DNA of 64,000 bases from Diploptera punctata (GCA_030220185.1 JASPKZ010009903.1:1-64000); one strand, 5' to 3'; numbered from the stretch's first letter, positions 44,200 to 55,465 are shown. Notes: generated by a model not told the origin, from the letters alone. Numbers and translations: made by a program.

Positions 44200-44616
44200 A
44201 TAGATCATGTAGGTTGTAGCATCACCGACATTACATCAATTATGAGGGCAGATACTGCAATGTTCAGATGAGAATGTGGAAACCAATGAAGAAAATAGAG
44301 AATGTCAGCATCAGAAAGCATAGGTTATATTAAAAAAATAGACAAAATAAGAAATGGTTTGATGAGGAATGTGATATAAAATATGAATTGGATACTTGAA
44401 TCAAATGAAGTACATTTAGAGTAATTCGGTAAAATCAGATGGAAAACTACTAGATTATAAAAGGTAAAATAAGGGAATATTTGAGATTAATGATCTTGAA
44501 ATGATCGCAAAAAGTACCCATATCAGATAATTTTATAAGGGAAATAGGATAGAAAGAAAAGGGTTTCAGGCTAGAACAAACAAAATTGGGAATGAAAATA
44601 CAGATATTATTGCAAT
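44200..44616 (+). pseudogene. LINE-B pre-RT fragment
   Basis: With shifts it reads NKKWFDEECDIKYEL (44345-44390), a lysine-rich linker, and FQARTNKIGNENTDIIA (44563-44615). The latter resembles the stretch just before RT in LINE-B-type proteins. A SINE-A follows immediately. Confidence 0.5.
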
Positions 44617-44937
44617 TAGTCCACCGCTGTGGTCTCGAGGTAGCATGCTGCCTTGCCATGCAGCGGGCCCGGATTCGATTCCCGGTCGGTACAGGCTCCT
44701 GAGTGAGGTGTTTTTGGGGTTTTCCCTCATCTATAAGACAAACGTCAGGAAGCTTAGTGCCCAACGGTCCCCGAAAATCATCCTTATCATTATCATCACC
44801 ATCCTTTACCGGTGTGCAAAGCAACGGAAAGCTACCACACCTATAATTCCCTAGTAAAGCTGCAAAGTATAGCATGAAAATTCTATGATTGCAGTGAAAG
44901 ACCTGTCCTCGGGCTGAATTACTATGGATGGATTGCA
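44617..44937 (+). mobile_element. SINE-A type-1 copy
   Basis: Head CCACCGCTGTGGTCTCGAGG (A-box region), B box GGATTCGATTCCC, the shared middle AACGGTCCCCGAAAATCAT, and the tail with GGTGTGCAAAGCAACGG to GGATGGATTG. ATTGCA-like words flank it, so a short target duplication is likely. Confidence 0.88.
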
Positions 44938-44939
44938 GA

Positions 44940-45230
44940 TTCCAGGAACACATTAATATATACATGGTGTTCTGCCCATGAGCAGACTTTTAACTGCAAA
45001 CTCAGCATTCTGCACTATTTCCTTAACTCAGCTTTCCTTTTTGTATCCGCATACAAACCATTTATTTAAAATTGTCTATCATCTGATTCCTTTTTCTGCC
45101 TCTAACTTCTTTTCCGTTGACCATTCCTTCCAGGACATCCGTCAGCAGGCAGTTTCTTTTTAGTCAGTGGCCAATCCAATTTCTTTTCCATTTCTTTATG
45201 TGTTCTAGCATTGTTCTTTCGTCTCCAAAT
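44940..45230 (-). pseudogene. 3' fragment of a further LINE
   Basis: Minus-strand reading gives MEKKLDWPLTKKKLPADGCP (about 45190-45130), RQKKESDDRQF and GLYADTKRKAELRK, then a short end. This is a typical C-terminal/3' tail of an insect LINE, as I remember the type. Stops are present. Confidence 0.55.
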
Positions 45231-45317
45231 AGATGGAAACAAAATAGGCCTACTTTAATCAGCTATGAAATGAGCTCGCAGAACAGGATATTAAAGATGA
45301 TTATTTACAGAGATCAG

Positions 45318-45690
45318 TCGGCCCCGGACGGCTAGTGGTTATATTCCTTGCCTCTAGTTCCGAGGGAAGCGGGTCAAACCCGATCGTGGTCGATGGAGTT
45401 TTTAGGATGGAAAAATCAAATGAACAAGTCCTCCAGGAGGTACTTTATGCCATGGGTTCCGAATCTGAAGATTTTTAGGCTTGTAAAAGAACCACAATCC
45501 TGAATAAAAAGGCCTCCGTGGAAAATTTATCTACCATTTTCCATACAGTAATATCTAAGTTGTCTCATCGAGGCGCTTGGCCGACTCTCTATCACTCGCT
45601 GACATCTATGGGTAAAGGAATGTAACTAAATTAACTTGGTCAATAAGTTCCCATTAGGAAGCGCGCTAATCCCGGCACAAGGAAGGAAAG
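45318..45690 (+). mobile_element. SINE-B copy
   Basis: Head CGGACGGCTAGTGGTTATAT, B box-like GGTCAAACCCG. The body has GGAGTTTTTAGGATGGAAAA, AATCTGAAGATTTTTAGGCT and the end TTCCCATTAGGAAGC. A (GAA)n tract follows at 45703-45721. Confidence 0.85.
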
Positions 45691-45724
45691 GACTTAAAAA
45701 TAAGAAGAAGAAGAAGAAGAAATA

Positions 45725-46430
45725 TTGGTAACAGAGCTAAGCCAATTAGAGGTTGCAAGGGGATAAAAAATTAAATTTTTTTCTAAAGTTAAGACGGAAT
45801 CCCAGCAATAGACCTAATGAAATCTGGAATACATCGTTTACTTAGAACGATTAGGGAAAAATAGACTTTTGGAAATGTATAGGAATAATCGATTATTATC
45901 GTACCCATCTATAAGAAAGGAGATTGCAACAACTACAGGGATGTCTCATTTCTTTCAACTTCGTACAAATTCTGACAAATACAATATCCAGACTTACCCC
46001 CTATATTGACGACGTGATTGGTGAACATCAAATGTTGATTTAGAAGAAATCGATCTACTACATACGAGATTTTTAGTACAGTATAAGACAAATTTTAGAA
46101 ATTAAATGGGAATATAAAGGCGCTGTACTACAACTATAAGTAGATTAAAAAAAGGGATACGAATCAATTAAGAGGGGAAAGTTATAATACTAGTAACCTG
46201 CTGAATTTGGGAATTCCTAAAAAGTTTGTTAGATTTATTCGAATGTGCTTGTATGGTACAAAGAGTAGGGTGCGGGTAGGGAAACATTTTCAAATACTTT
46301 TGAAATTCACGATCGATTCAAGCAAGGAGATATATCATCTCCTCTAATATATTTAGTTTTGTACTATAGCTTGGGGTCAATTCTTCAGTTGATAAAGAAG
46401 ATACAGGGTAAAGGGAGGTGATTTCCTGGT
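45725..46430 (+). pseudogene. LINE-B reverse transcriptase core, decayed
   Basis: With many shifts it reads IIVPIYKKGDCNNYRD (about 45895-45945), SFLSTSYKF (45950), FRRNRSTTYEIF (46040), the LGIPKKFVRFIRMCLYGTKS block (46208-46265), RVRVGKHFQ (46268) and FKQGDISSPLIYL (46320-46355). These are RT motifs before the catalytic YADD. The Asp pair itself is not seen because homology ends near 46430. Confidence 0.7.
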
Positions 46431-47121
46431 AGCCTATATGTATTTCCTTGATAGTTAAAGTTAAAGTTATAATGCGAGGTAAAATATTATGAAGTATTAA
46501 AAATATAGGTCATCGCTTTAGAGAACACATCTTTTTAATTCCAATATTCTACTTAGAATGATAATACCATTCCAACCCTAAAACTTGTAAGCTTGTTAAT
46601 TTGTAAAGAGGCCCAAAGCTTATATGTGGGCGGGATCATAAAATACCTAATAAACTAAATAAATTATTCGCGAAGAGTATCGCACACTTGCTTTGTTAGC
46701 CCTACTTTTAACAGGGCACACTTGCTTGTTAGCCCGCAGTCTAATATGGGACATTACTTATTGACCCACCGTCGAGCAGGGCACATTTCTCGCAACTCTA
46801 AAACATTAATCTGTTTATTTAAATCTCGACAAAGTCAAGATCATCTCCTACATTGTGCTTTGGAACTCAAAAAAGTAGTCGGAGGACCGACTAGTGTATA
46901 CATCTACAAAAATAAATTAGTCCACTGTGTTAACTCCACGGCAGCCTCCAGTGATTTACCTGATTATTCATATCACTTTAATCTTCCTGACGTGAACCTT
47001 TGATGAGAATCCAGCTCTTACCCAACCCTAACCTGAGCAGTCCGGAGCATCAAACCATCCAGGTACCCATATCCCTCGGTCACAACCTAATCAAGCTGAG
47101 GTATAAAAATCCCGTCCCAGA
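46431..47121. other. Gap with short direct repeats
   Basis: Contains related words GGGCACACTTGCTTGTTAGC (46715) and GCACACTTGCTTTGTTAGCC (46681), and GCAGGGCACATTTC (46778). A 93-codon frame (46722-47000) has no recognised motif. Confidence 0.35.
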
Positions 47122-47122
47122 T

Positions 47123-47154
<32 letters not shown>

Positions 47155-47207
47155 ATATTATAGACTCGAGTTCAAATCCCGACTCAAGCATTCTTTTTTC
47201 TTTTCAT

Positions 47208-47250
<43 letters not shown>
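47122..47250. repeat. Two (TA)n runs around a short unique segment
   Basis: TA runs at 47122-47150 and 47209-47248. The segment between contains GAGTTCAAATCCC, a B-box-like word. Confidence 0.9.
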
Positions 47251-47251
<1 letters not shown>

Positions 47252-48093
47252 TAAATGGATCATTCTCTAATAATCGAATGGTTAAATAAAAAAATTATAA
47301 ATATTAATATTTGAAATTATATTAGATTATTCAAAATTTCGTAAACATGATTTGCACCGATTATTTAATGTAATGACTAGAGCGAGGATTTTTATGAAAT
47401 TTCATGTTTTAAACTATTGGTCAGAGAGCGCTGAGACAAAGTATCTTTACATTTTATGATATGTAGTATCAAATAAGACCTTCATATTTTTTCATATTTC
47501 ATAATATTTTGGTGAAATGTTCATATTTCTGTAAAAATATTATTTATGTAAAATTTCATATTTCTTCATATTTTCAACTTTCAATTTTTTAAAATAAAAT
47601 TTCTACTAATTCGTTAGAAACATTTTTGGAGTGACTGTAGTTTTGAAATTTTTTGACAATGTAATATGGTAGACAGCGAAAATTCCTAAGTATCCCATCT
47701 GGAACAAGATAAATAGATTTGATAAAAGAAAATAATTGAAAAAAGGAGAGATGGAATACCAAGTGGAGGGTTTTGTCCGAAACTACAGAAAAAGAACAGG
47801 GATTTCCTAATCTGTGACAAGAACATGAATAGGTAGAATAACAATGTTAGAATAATAACCACCCACTCTTTTTTCTCAGGTAGAAACCTATTCCTTTTTG
47901 CTAGCTAAGGACAGTCCTTATTTTATGAATGGATTACAGTATTTAAATGTAGGTAAGACTGCTGCTGCTAAACTTGAAGCTGTGCTGTGAAATAAGGTCT
48001 TGCTCCACAGTTTATGAAATTAGTAAAGTTCTTGTACGTGAGGCCAATATTATTCTCACTTACATCAAACTATCATATATAGCGCAGTACATG

Positions 48094-48180
48094 TTTGCTC
48101 CCATAACATCATATGGTGTGGAGCATACTTTTTGATCGTACAAAATAATTCTGACAGACAGGCGTTAAAAAATATATAAA
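48094..48180 (+). pseudogene. hAT transposase C-terminal remnant in Z
   Basis: Reads FAPITSYGVEHTF, a stop, then SYKIILTDRR. Proteins of a hAT group end in a block like PITS-x-VERSF-x-YK-x-IL-x-DRR, part of the C-terminal dimerisation region, from memory. The piece is tiny and stopped, but its position and strand agree with the element ends. Confidence 0.6.
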
Positions 48181-48437
48181 AAGTTCCTAACTGTGTATTA
48201 CGAACAGAATTGATAATTTGATTATTTAAAGCACATGCATACATACTGTGCTCGGGCAAATTTCATGGAAAAAACTAATGTTAAAATAATTCTAACTACA
48301 TTTCACTATGTTCATATGTGTAATGTATAGGATTAAAAATAATTGTAATTGCAAAGAGAGTTTTGAAATACTCCCTAGAATTATTTGTGGATTAATTTAT
48401 TTTAACATCTTGTTTCTCCAAATATGACATATAGTAC

Positions 48438-48690
48438 TTGGTCTACTGCGATGGGCAGGACATGTGGCACGAATGGGGGAATGAAAGACGTGCATGGAAG
48501 TTTCTTGTAGGAAAACCAGAGAGAAAATGCCCAGTTAGTAGACAAATAATGAGGTGGGAGAATAACATTAATTATAGAGGGGATGATTGGAAAACATTGG
48601 CTCAGGATAGGGATGTATGGAGAGCTTATGTCCTTCTGGCCATGAACCTACGGGTTCGATTGTGCCAGGAGTGTAGTTAGTTAGGACTTG
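48438..48690 (+). pseudogene. LINE-B 3' fragment inside hAT Z
   Basis: Reads LRWAGHVARMGE-like start, KFLVGKPERKCPVSRQIMRW (48500-48555), DDWKTLAQDRDVWRAY (48582-48630) and AMNLRV. The shared 3' end is ATGAACCTACGGGTTCGA and the tail GTTAGTTAGG. 5' truncated. Confidence 0.85.
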
Positions 48691-49045
48691 GTCTACGTGT
48701 GTTCTGATTCATCCAATTTAATGTTATTGTGACATTTATATATACTGGAATTCATAATCTTTATGCAAGGTAAATAGAAGTCATCCAAACTGTACCAGTA
48801 ATGAAAAATATAAATAGAGTTAATCAGCTTAAGGGCATTATTTGAGGAATAGAAGAGTATTATAAAATAATTACTCTAAATTTTGTCAGTGGTATATTCG
48901 ATGGAAGCAAGTTACAACAGTTACTATGTTTTGTTTTTTTTTATTTATGTTTGGATTTCGAAATTAAATATCATTAGATAAATTAATTGAACGCGTTTTA
49001 TATAAACCCAGTATTAATTTATTGAAATAAAGTGTCAAACTACAG

Positions 49046-49300
49046 GCTTGGGAGGCCCTTGGGGTAGATGGATGTTGAGACTTCCACATTTCTAGACAAT
49101 CTCCAAGTGATGTCCACTGGGTTCTCAGTCCTGTGTGACGGCCCCTTTGCCCCAGAATATGCGTCTGGTACTCATTTAAATTAAGAGCTGAGTAGACTCT
49201 AGGGCTAATGATGCCGCCAGAATGTTTGGTCCAGCTAAATACCTGACCCCATTGAGACTCAAACCCACGACCTTCCGACTTGTTAGCATGATTCCTCACA
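49046..49300 (-). mobile_element. SINE-C copy inside hAT Z
   Basis: Minus strand: decayed head, B box GGGTTTGAGTCTC, CTGGACCAAACATTCTGGCG, GAGTCTACTCAGCTCTTAAT and the tail GGGCCTCCCAAG. Matches 26892 and 62288. Confidence 0.82.
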
Positions 49301-50295
49301 CAATATAGGCTACTTCAATGTGAGCCATTAAAATTGCTTCAAATCACGAACATGATATTTTATTGATAAGAATCAATAAAACCTCATAATGTTTAAAAAT
49401 TCCAAAATTTATTATATTAAATGATATTTTATATTGAGTCAGAAGTAATGAAAAATTAATTAAAATGGAAATACAGTGAAACTCTTGATTTCTTGAGCTA
49501 CAAAAAGGTCTTCTTGTCTCGTTTGTGTGCTTGTATGTATACCCATAAATTATACAGGGCTTGTGTATATAAATATGTGTAAAAAGTTGAAAAAATAGTA
49601 GGTTCATAATATTTTTGTGTCCTAATTTCCATAATTTTCATATTTTGTTATTATGATTTCATATTTTAGTATAATTTTCTTCATATAATTCCTCGCTCTA
49701 GTAATGACAGTTTTATTAGTTTGTTTTGTGGCTTTGTATTGTTGTATGAGGTGCCTACCATTAGGCTAAATGTTTTACTTTGGATGGGAGGAACAGACAA
49801 ATAGAGAAACGTCGGGTAATGTGGACCCCTATTTTGAATTTGTTGTTTTTTCTTATTTTAATTAAGGGATTTGAATTTTGTTTAATTACAGTAATTTTCA
49901 TTAGTGTTTTAACTTGGGCCCGGATGTTTAAGACCTTAAAATGTTTAAAAAATGACCTATAACATTCCCATAAATTTCTCTTAAAATACCTAAAACTGTA
50001 AAGAAATGACCTAAGGGAAATTATAAATTTCGTAGTAATTAAGTATTTAATAATTAATTATTAATTTATTAATTAGAAATGGTCTAAGACTAATAATGAT
50101 TATTTAATGGGGCAACAGTTCTAAAACAATTCATGGTCTTAGTAGTAACATAAAACAATTTAAAAAATAACAATTATCACTAGGTTAATCTCATTTCTAT
50201 TAAATTAATATGAAAAGTGATTAACTAAACATTCATTGCAATACATAATGAGTTATCAAAAGTGAGGGAATCGGCGGTTGTCAGCTAACACTGTT

Positions 50296-50355
50296 TTATA
50301 CTTGAAGAAACCTCTCTACTACCACAAATGTAATGGGTGGGTATTTGAAATACAC
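50296..50355 (-). pseudogene. hAT transposase C-terminal remnant in Y
   Basis: Minus strand reads FKYPPITFVVVERFLQV and a stop. This is the same C-terminal block as in Z (PITS..VERSF). Orientation agrees with the Y ends read in the same sense. Short and stopped. Confidence 0.6.
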
Positions 50356-50676
50356 TATGTCACTGGCTATTAAATATTTGTCAAAAATATCAATTCTGTA
50401 TTCTTTACCTGGCAAAATACAGGCTATATGAGACATTGTCTAAAATCCTTTATGTTTATCGAACACAAATTTCAATTTCTAACTGCTTCCCCAATCTCTC
50501 CATTTACATTGTTTATACAATTATCAGCACTACTGATCAACTCTATTGACTTTTCCAATGAACATTTAACCATACTGTATATTATTTAAAAACTGACGTA
50601 CAAAAGTACGAAAAGTAAAAAAAAAACCTAAAATTACAAATAAAATTTGTAAATTGACTTTATCGGAAAAATGTGG

Positions 50677-51741
50677 AAATAATAGTTTTAAAAAACTAGA
50701 ACAACACTCTTTATTGGGAAACCGAACTAAAAAAATGAAAAATAATTTTAATTTGCAACACGCTTAGGATAAAATTAAAGAGGTCAACAAAAAAATCATC
50801 TCCAACACATATAGAATAAAACTAGAGTTATCAACAAAGAGAAAGTAATTTTACCATCAAAAGCGTTGGGTGCTTTTTATGATTTTTACATTTTCTTCTT
50901 AGAGACTTTACTTTTACCAATATCTGTTTACTATCAAATATATTAATTGATATAGAGCCCCCCCCCCGGTTTTGATGGTAAAATTATTTTCTTTTTGTTG
51001 ATTACTCTAGTTTTATTCTATATGTGTTGGACATGATTTTTTTGTTGACATCTTTAATTTTATCCCAAGCGTGTTGGAAATTAAAATTATGTTTCACTTT
51101 TAGTTCGGTTTTCTAATAAAGCGTGTTATTTTAGTTTTTTAAAACTATTATTCATTTTTTATTTTTTAGTTTTAATATTTTACAAAATAAGATAAAAATG
51201 TAAATATCTTTAAATTCGATACTATTGTAGTATGAGCTAACAGTAATACTCTTCTAAAAAAAAATCCTCCCAGCCGGATTTGAACCAGGGACCTATGGAT
51301 TACTGAAATTATATACCACTAGAGTTCACCGCTAAAATCCGTTAAATAGATACAAAGACAATTTTTATATTTTCTGATGATTCTGGCCAGGATTTAAATA
51401 TATATATATATATATATATGCAATTATTGTATGGTCACGGGCCCTTTAAAAGTATGCAAAGTTTCAAGTCAATCCAATGTTTCTAAGTGGGTGAAAATCG
51501 TGTTCAAAGTTTCCGTTACATAGATACCTAGACCCTTTTTTTGATTTTCTGATGATTCTGGCCAGGATTTTAGAAAAAAATGAAATTATTGTATTGTCAC
51601 AGGTCCTTTACAAGTATACAAAGTTTCAAGTCGATCTAATGATTTTAAGTGGGTGAAAAGCGTGTTGAAAGATTCAGTTACATAGCCAGATAGATAGATA
51701 GATAGATAGATACGGGTCAAACTAACATAAAACGTGTAAAA
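50677..51741 (-). mobile_element. Composite repeat, copy 2, inside hAT Y
   Basis: On the minus strand it has the same order as copy 1: TTTTACACGTTTTATGTTAG, (TATC)n, two tandem units (each with GAAACTTTG/GGAATC-type starts), a tRNA-Tyr-like remnant, spacer, and a palindrome with arms 50680-50873 and 50957-51150. A C-run GCCCCCCCCCCGG (50956-50968) marks one arm end and a (TA)n tract lies in the second unit. Its presence in a different host element proves it moves or is copied as a unit. Confidence 0.82.
51265..51336 (-). tRNA. tRNA-Tyr-like remnant with intron, composite repeat copy 2
   Basis: Minus strand: the D arm is mostly lost, then GCGGTGAACTCTAG, intron-like TGGTATATAATTTCAG, TAATCCATAGGTCCCTGG, B box GGTTCAAATCC and GGCTGGGAGG. 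The anticodon region reads CTCTAG where animal tRNA-Tyr has CTGTAG. Pseudogene. Confidence 0.65.
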
Positions 51742-52011
51742 TACAATTTAATGACCTATAAAAACCTCATGTATATAACATATTTATTGCACATTGCACT
51801 TAATTTTTATTAATCTGCATCGTCTCTGACAACTCGTAATAAAGATGAAATTTCATAAAAATCCTGGCCCTAGTTATAACTATGAAATGACATTGTTATT
51901 TTATTCAAATGTGGAAACATCTTCATAATTTGTAAACTTTTTTACATTACAAAAAAGGTCCACCTTCATATTCGGGTAAAGAAGACCCCAGAGTCATCCT
52001 AACTTTTAGAC

Positions 52012-52396
52012 AATTTAAGGCTCTTCCAACTCTTTTGTATGGTAGCGAAGTATGGACGTTGAAACAGAAGGATATACAGAGACTTAGATCTGCTGAAATG
52101 AGATACCTTCGGAGGACTGCAGGATACACACCACTAGATCACAAAAAAAAATAAGACATCTTAGAAGAATTACACATGGAACCTTTAGAAAACAAAATTT
52201 CTGATTATAAGTCAAGATGGATGCAACATGTTCATCTAATGGAAGATCACAGTATAGCCAAACAAATGTTAAGATATCAACCTGCAGGAAGAAGAAGACC
52301 AGGACGTCCACTCAAAAGACTTTTGGATGGTGTTTCTCTTGAGGCCGCAACAGGTCAACAAATGACTTAAATTCGTGAATGTACTATGATGATGAT
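52012..52396 (+). pseudogene. LINE-E-type C-terminal fragment inside X copy 2
   Basis: Reads LPTLLYGSEVWTLKQKDIQR and RSAEMRYLRRTAGYT. Then in 64 open codons (52176-52367) come MEPLENKISDYKSRWMQHVH and GRRRPGRPLKRLLDG. The tail is ATGATGATGATG. 5' truncated; AAG-type words at both borders suggest a very short target duplication. Confidence 0.85.
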
Positions 52397-52510
52397 GAAG
52401 TTTATTTAATCTATTAATTTATACAGACAGGCTCAAATTAGTCCCAAAGTATTTATGGCTGATCTAATTAAAAAGCGTTGATATCTATTTAATGTTTTGA
52501 AAAATTATTG

Positions 52511-52843
52511 TTGAAATAAATACGTGTTATTTTCGTATTTTTTACATATTTGCAAATAAAAATCTTATGAAATCTTAAAAATGAAAATGAAATAAAACTA
52601 AGTTTTATTTTTATTTAATTAATGATTAAAAATCTTGTATCGAATTTAGCATTATTCAAATAGAGGCCTATATTTAACCCATTGCAGTTCCTATTCTTTT
52701 CACTTCAGTTTTTTTTTATGCTTTAGAATATTGGTCTTTAATGTTTGGGTATAGGCTTATACCAACTTTAATGTTTGGGTATAGGCTTATACCAAGAGTA
52801 AAGATTATATTTTATCATGTAATATTAGTCACACACACACACA

Positions 52844-52895
<52 letters not shown>

Positions 52896-52924
52896 CATTT
52901 TAAGATAAGAACGTAATTGACATT
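52511..52924. repeat. AT-rich stretch with a 36-bp direct repeat and (CA)n(TA)n
   Basis: TTTAATGTTTGGGTATAGGC with TTATACCAA is repeated at about 52737 and 52769. A (CA)n run at 52832-52864 continues into (TA)n to 52893. Confidence 0.85.
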
Positions 52925-53372
52925 AAATGTAACATCGTTGCCTCAGACTCATTGAGCCCGCGTTCGATCCCCGGTCAAGAGAAGTTTTCTGGTTCAAGGT
53001 TTTTTTTTGGGGGAGGGGATTTTCTTCATATGTAAGACAAACATGGCAAACTAAAGCCCAAATAGTCCTTTGACATTATTTAGCCATCATAATCGTTCTA
53101 TCATAAAATATTATTATGTATCAGCGAATGTCTTAAATGTCCTTTTTTTGTCTGGAAGGTGGCCATGGCATTGAGCTCATTATTCATCCTGGGAGGCCCT
53201 CTATGTCCTTTTGTGGTCAAAAAGGCATTTTTGCATATGATCCAGAGTTTCAAAATCCTCTCCTGATAATATGTCATGTGCCTTATAGGCATGGGATGTA
53301 TGGGGTGCGTGAAAGTACCCACAACGGGCGAAAGAAAACTTATATGATCTATAGTTTTCCTAATCAATGAGA
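52925..53372 (+). mobile_element. SINE-A type-3 copy
   Basis: The decayed head has B box GCGTTCGATCCCC; the middle has AAGACAAACATGGCA. The type-3 tail reads GGCATTGAGCTCATTATTCA, ATGTCCTTTTGTGGTCAAAA, GTGCGTGAAAGTACC. It matches 62863-63290 along its length. Confidence 0.75.
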
Positions 53373-53442
53373 GCACAAATCTACCAATCAGAGATAACCC
53401 ACCATGATACCAATCATTTAGGATATGGTTTCATTAACACTG

Positions 53443-53560
53443 CTTGATTGTTCCTGCTATTTGCAATGAAACCGCTATGAAAACTCTCAAATAGTGAGCT
53501 GATTACATAGTTTCCTTCTGTACGTATAGATGGCACAAGGAGTTTCATTAACAACCATAG
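53443..53560 (+). repeat. Dispersed repeat unit (single)
   Basis: TGCTTGATTGTTCCTGCTAT to ATAGATGGCACAAGG: the same unit occurs three times in tandem at 54527-54775. Confidence 0.75.
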
Positions 53561-53745
53561 AGAAACTTCGAATAGAGGGGAAACTGAGTACAGTGACATC
53601 TAAAAAATTTCGGTCGTTTACGATGAACTACAATGAGCAAACTACAATGGTAGCGCTGTTTCGTAGTAACAGAATATGTAACTAAATAAAACAAATGCAA
53701 GGCACACGGCGTCGTTCACGGCCACAGAGTTTCTCTATGGTTCAC
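53558..53745. repeat. Short inverted repeat (possible MITE)
   Basis: AACCATAGAGAAACTT at the left and GAGTTTCTCTATGGTT at the right bound about 185 bp of unique sequence. Arms of about 16 bp with one mismatch. Confidence 0.55.
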
Positions 53746-54526
53746 GGCGTGTTTAACGGTGTTCACTCGGGATTATGGGAAGTTAGCCATTTTGTAAATT
53801 TTAATTTTTAACTCCTATCCTTTCGTTCTATGTAGACGGTACTGTACATTATCGAAAGTTAAAATCATTACTTAGATTTTATTTTACTCTAATTTGTAAG
53901 TAAATTCAAGCTTGTTTACATTTTTAATGTGAATCTATTTTCAAAGATAAACCTACTAGAAGTGATAAAATTCTAAGATTTGTTAGGTTAGGAAGAGTGA
54001 TGTTAGTGTACAGCCATTTCTAATAAACATTTTAAAAATGTGACTTTATAATGGACAGATGTACGACATGGCTAAGGTTATTTAATAAATATTGTATAAA
54101 ATATGTATGTGAGAATAAGGGGGTAGGTCAATTGTACATATTTATTAAAAGAGCTCATAATGCACGTTTTAAAATTTTAATAAACGAAAATAAATTAACA
54201 TGTTTTATTTATTTCCATTCTTCCTTTCTGTTAAAATTAAAGAAAATCTGTAGGTCTGAGAGACTGGGTATACATAATTCCACAATTTAAGATTAATTAA
54301 TACGTTATTTATTCCTATAAAAGTTAAATTCCATAATTATTCACCAGATGGCGTTATATAATTATAATTCATAATTTTACCACCAGGCGGTGCTGAATTT
54401 CATATTAGTACCAAAAAAAGAACCGAAAAAATTTAGGTGTCGTTAGTTGTATTACACTAGCGCCGCCTGTGGCATGTACGCGCAACTCGTCCACTTTCTT
54501 CTCTGGTACTCTGTGATTAACAACGG
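53746..54526. other. Gap without recognised feature
   Basis: A 79-codon frame (54051-54287) has no recognised motif. Two related words AGATGGCG/CAGGCGGTG..TTATAATTCATAATTTTAC occur near 54350-54390. Nothing else. Confidence 0.35.
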
Positions 54527-54775
54527 CTTGATTGCTCCTGCTATCTGCTGTGGAAATCCTCAAGTAGTACATAGTTTCCTTCTGTACGAATAGATGGCAC
54601 AAGGGTTTCATCAACTGCTTGATCGCTCCTGCTATCTGCTGTGGAAATCCTTAAGTTTTCTTCTATACGTATAGATGGCACAAAAGGGTTTGATTGCTCC
54701 TGCTATCTGCTGTGATGACCATCATGTAGTACATAGTTTTCTTCTCTACGAATAGATGACACAAGGAGTGACTTG
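54527..54775 (+). repeat. Tandem repeat, three units of about 75-95 bp
   Basis: Each unit runs TTGATTGCTCCTGCTATCTG ... TTCTTCT(A/G)TACG.ATAGATG.CACAAG. Units start at about 54527, 54620 and 54692. Unit lengths differ through internal deletions. Confidence 0.85.
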
Positions 54776-55339
54776 TTATCATAGAGGCTTGTTATCATCT
54801 CTACACGGAATCTAGTGCTTAGAGGAATAATCCCTGCTCTATGTTTACAGAGCGAATTTCAAATTGATTGCCCAACGCTGAATTTAATACGGCAATTTAT
54901 TGTAGTTTTTCGTGTTTTTTTTATATTTACAGTTATAACTGTTTAATTTAACTCTTTTTCTTTTCACAGTATCATTATAATATTATAACTTTTTAGATTA
55001 TTTAGTTTGTTGTGTGTAAATAAATTTTTGGATATTAATATAAAATATTCATGGAGTTGTTTTGTATTTCTCCCGAGTTCTCGAATTCGTGATTTGTTTT
55101 TAGTGAAATAATTATTCAATTATTTAAGAATGTTGTGTATTTACAAATCTACCTCTTCATTTGAGATAATATTTTAAAGAGTAGAGGAGGGGGGAGACTA
55201 TGAATGTCACAAAAACCAAGAATAGATAAAAAATGATTTTAATATTTTAACAATTCTTGTTCTTCTCAGCATAATAACATTTTAACCATTGATTTCGCTG
55301 TAACAATCCATGTTTTCCAACGTTTATTTATTTTTATGG
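54776..55339. other. Gap without recognised feature
   Basis: AT-rich; nothing recognised. Confidence 0.4.
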
Positions 55340-55465
55340 GGAATTAAACCCAACACCCAGTCCCAAGGTTGAGATTTTAAAAATCCCCTACCCCGCCGGG
55401 AATCTAACCCGGGTCGTCGGAGTGGAAGGTAGGGACTCCATCGACTACGCCCCAGCGACGGCATT
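55340..55465 (-). mobile_element. SINE-E candidate (tRNA-like head)
   Basis: Minus strand: GCCGTCGCTGGGGCGTAGTC (A box-like) and CCGGGTTAGATTCCC (B box), then GGGGTAGGGGATTTTTAAAA. The family differs from SINE-A to D. Only one copy in the window. Confidence 0.6.

Larger units (their letters stand above)
47378..49700 (+). mobile_element. hAT element Z with perfect 8-bp target duplication
   Basis: GTAATGAC flanks both sides (47370-47377, 49701-49708). The terminal inverted repeats are TAGAGCGAGGATTTTTATGA and, on the other strand, TAGAGCGAGGAATTATATGA. The 8-bp duplication and TA-start ends fit hAT. The 2323-bp element carries a decayed transposase C-terminal piece and later insertions (LINE-B at 48438, SINE-C at 49046). 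Related to element Y at 49915, whose end also reads GGATTTTTATGAAATTTCAT. Confidence 0.9.
49915..51872 (-). mobile_element. hAT element Y inserted in X copy 2
   Basis: Ends TGGGCCCGGATGTTTAAGA (left) and TAGGGCCAGGATTTTTATGA (right, other strand) form inverted repeats. Flanks GTTTTAACT (49906-49914) and GTTATAACT (51873-51881) are the duplicated site, one mismatch; X copy 1 has it once (GTTGTAACT near 15547). Length 1958 bp, of which about 1.06 kb is the composite repeat. Related to hAT Z. Confidence 0.85.
49804..52510. mobile_element. DNA transposon family X, copy 2, broken by insertions
   Basis: Left part 49804-49914 (GAGAAACGTCGGGTAATGTG ...), middle 51873-52011 and right part 52397-52510 align in order with X copy 1. 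Between them lie hAT Y (49915-51872) and a LINE fragment (52012-52396). The right terminal repeat is not found, so the copy is truncated or diverged at about 52510. Confidence 0.82.

Noticed and set aside
46722..47003. 93-codon frame as a gene
   Set aside because: No recognised motif, unremarkable composition and surrounded by short direct repeats; no support.
54051..54290. 79-codon frame as a gene
   Set aside because: AT-rich chance frame without motif or context.
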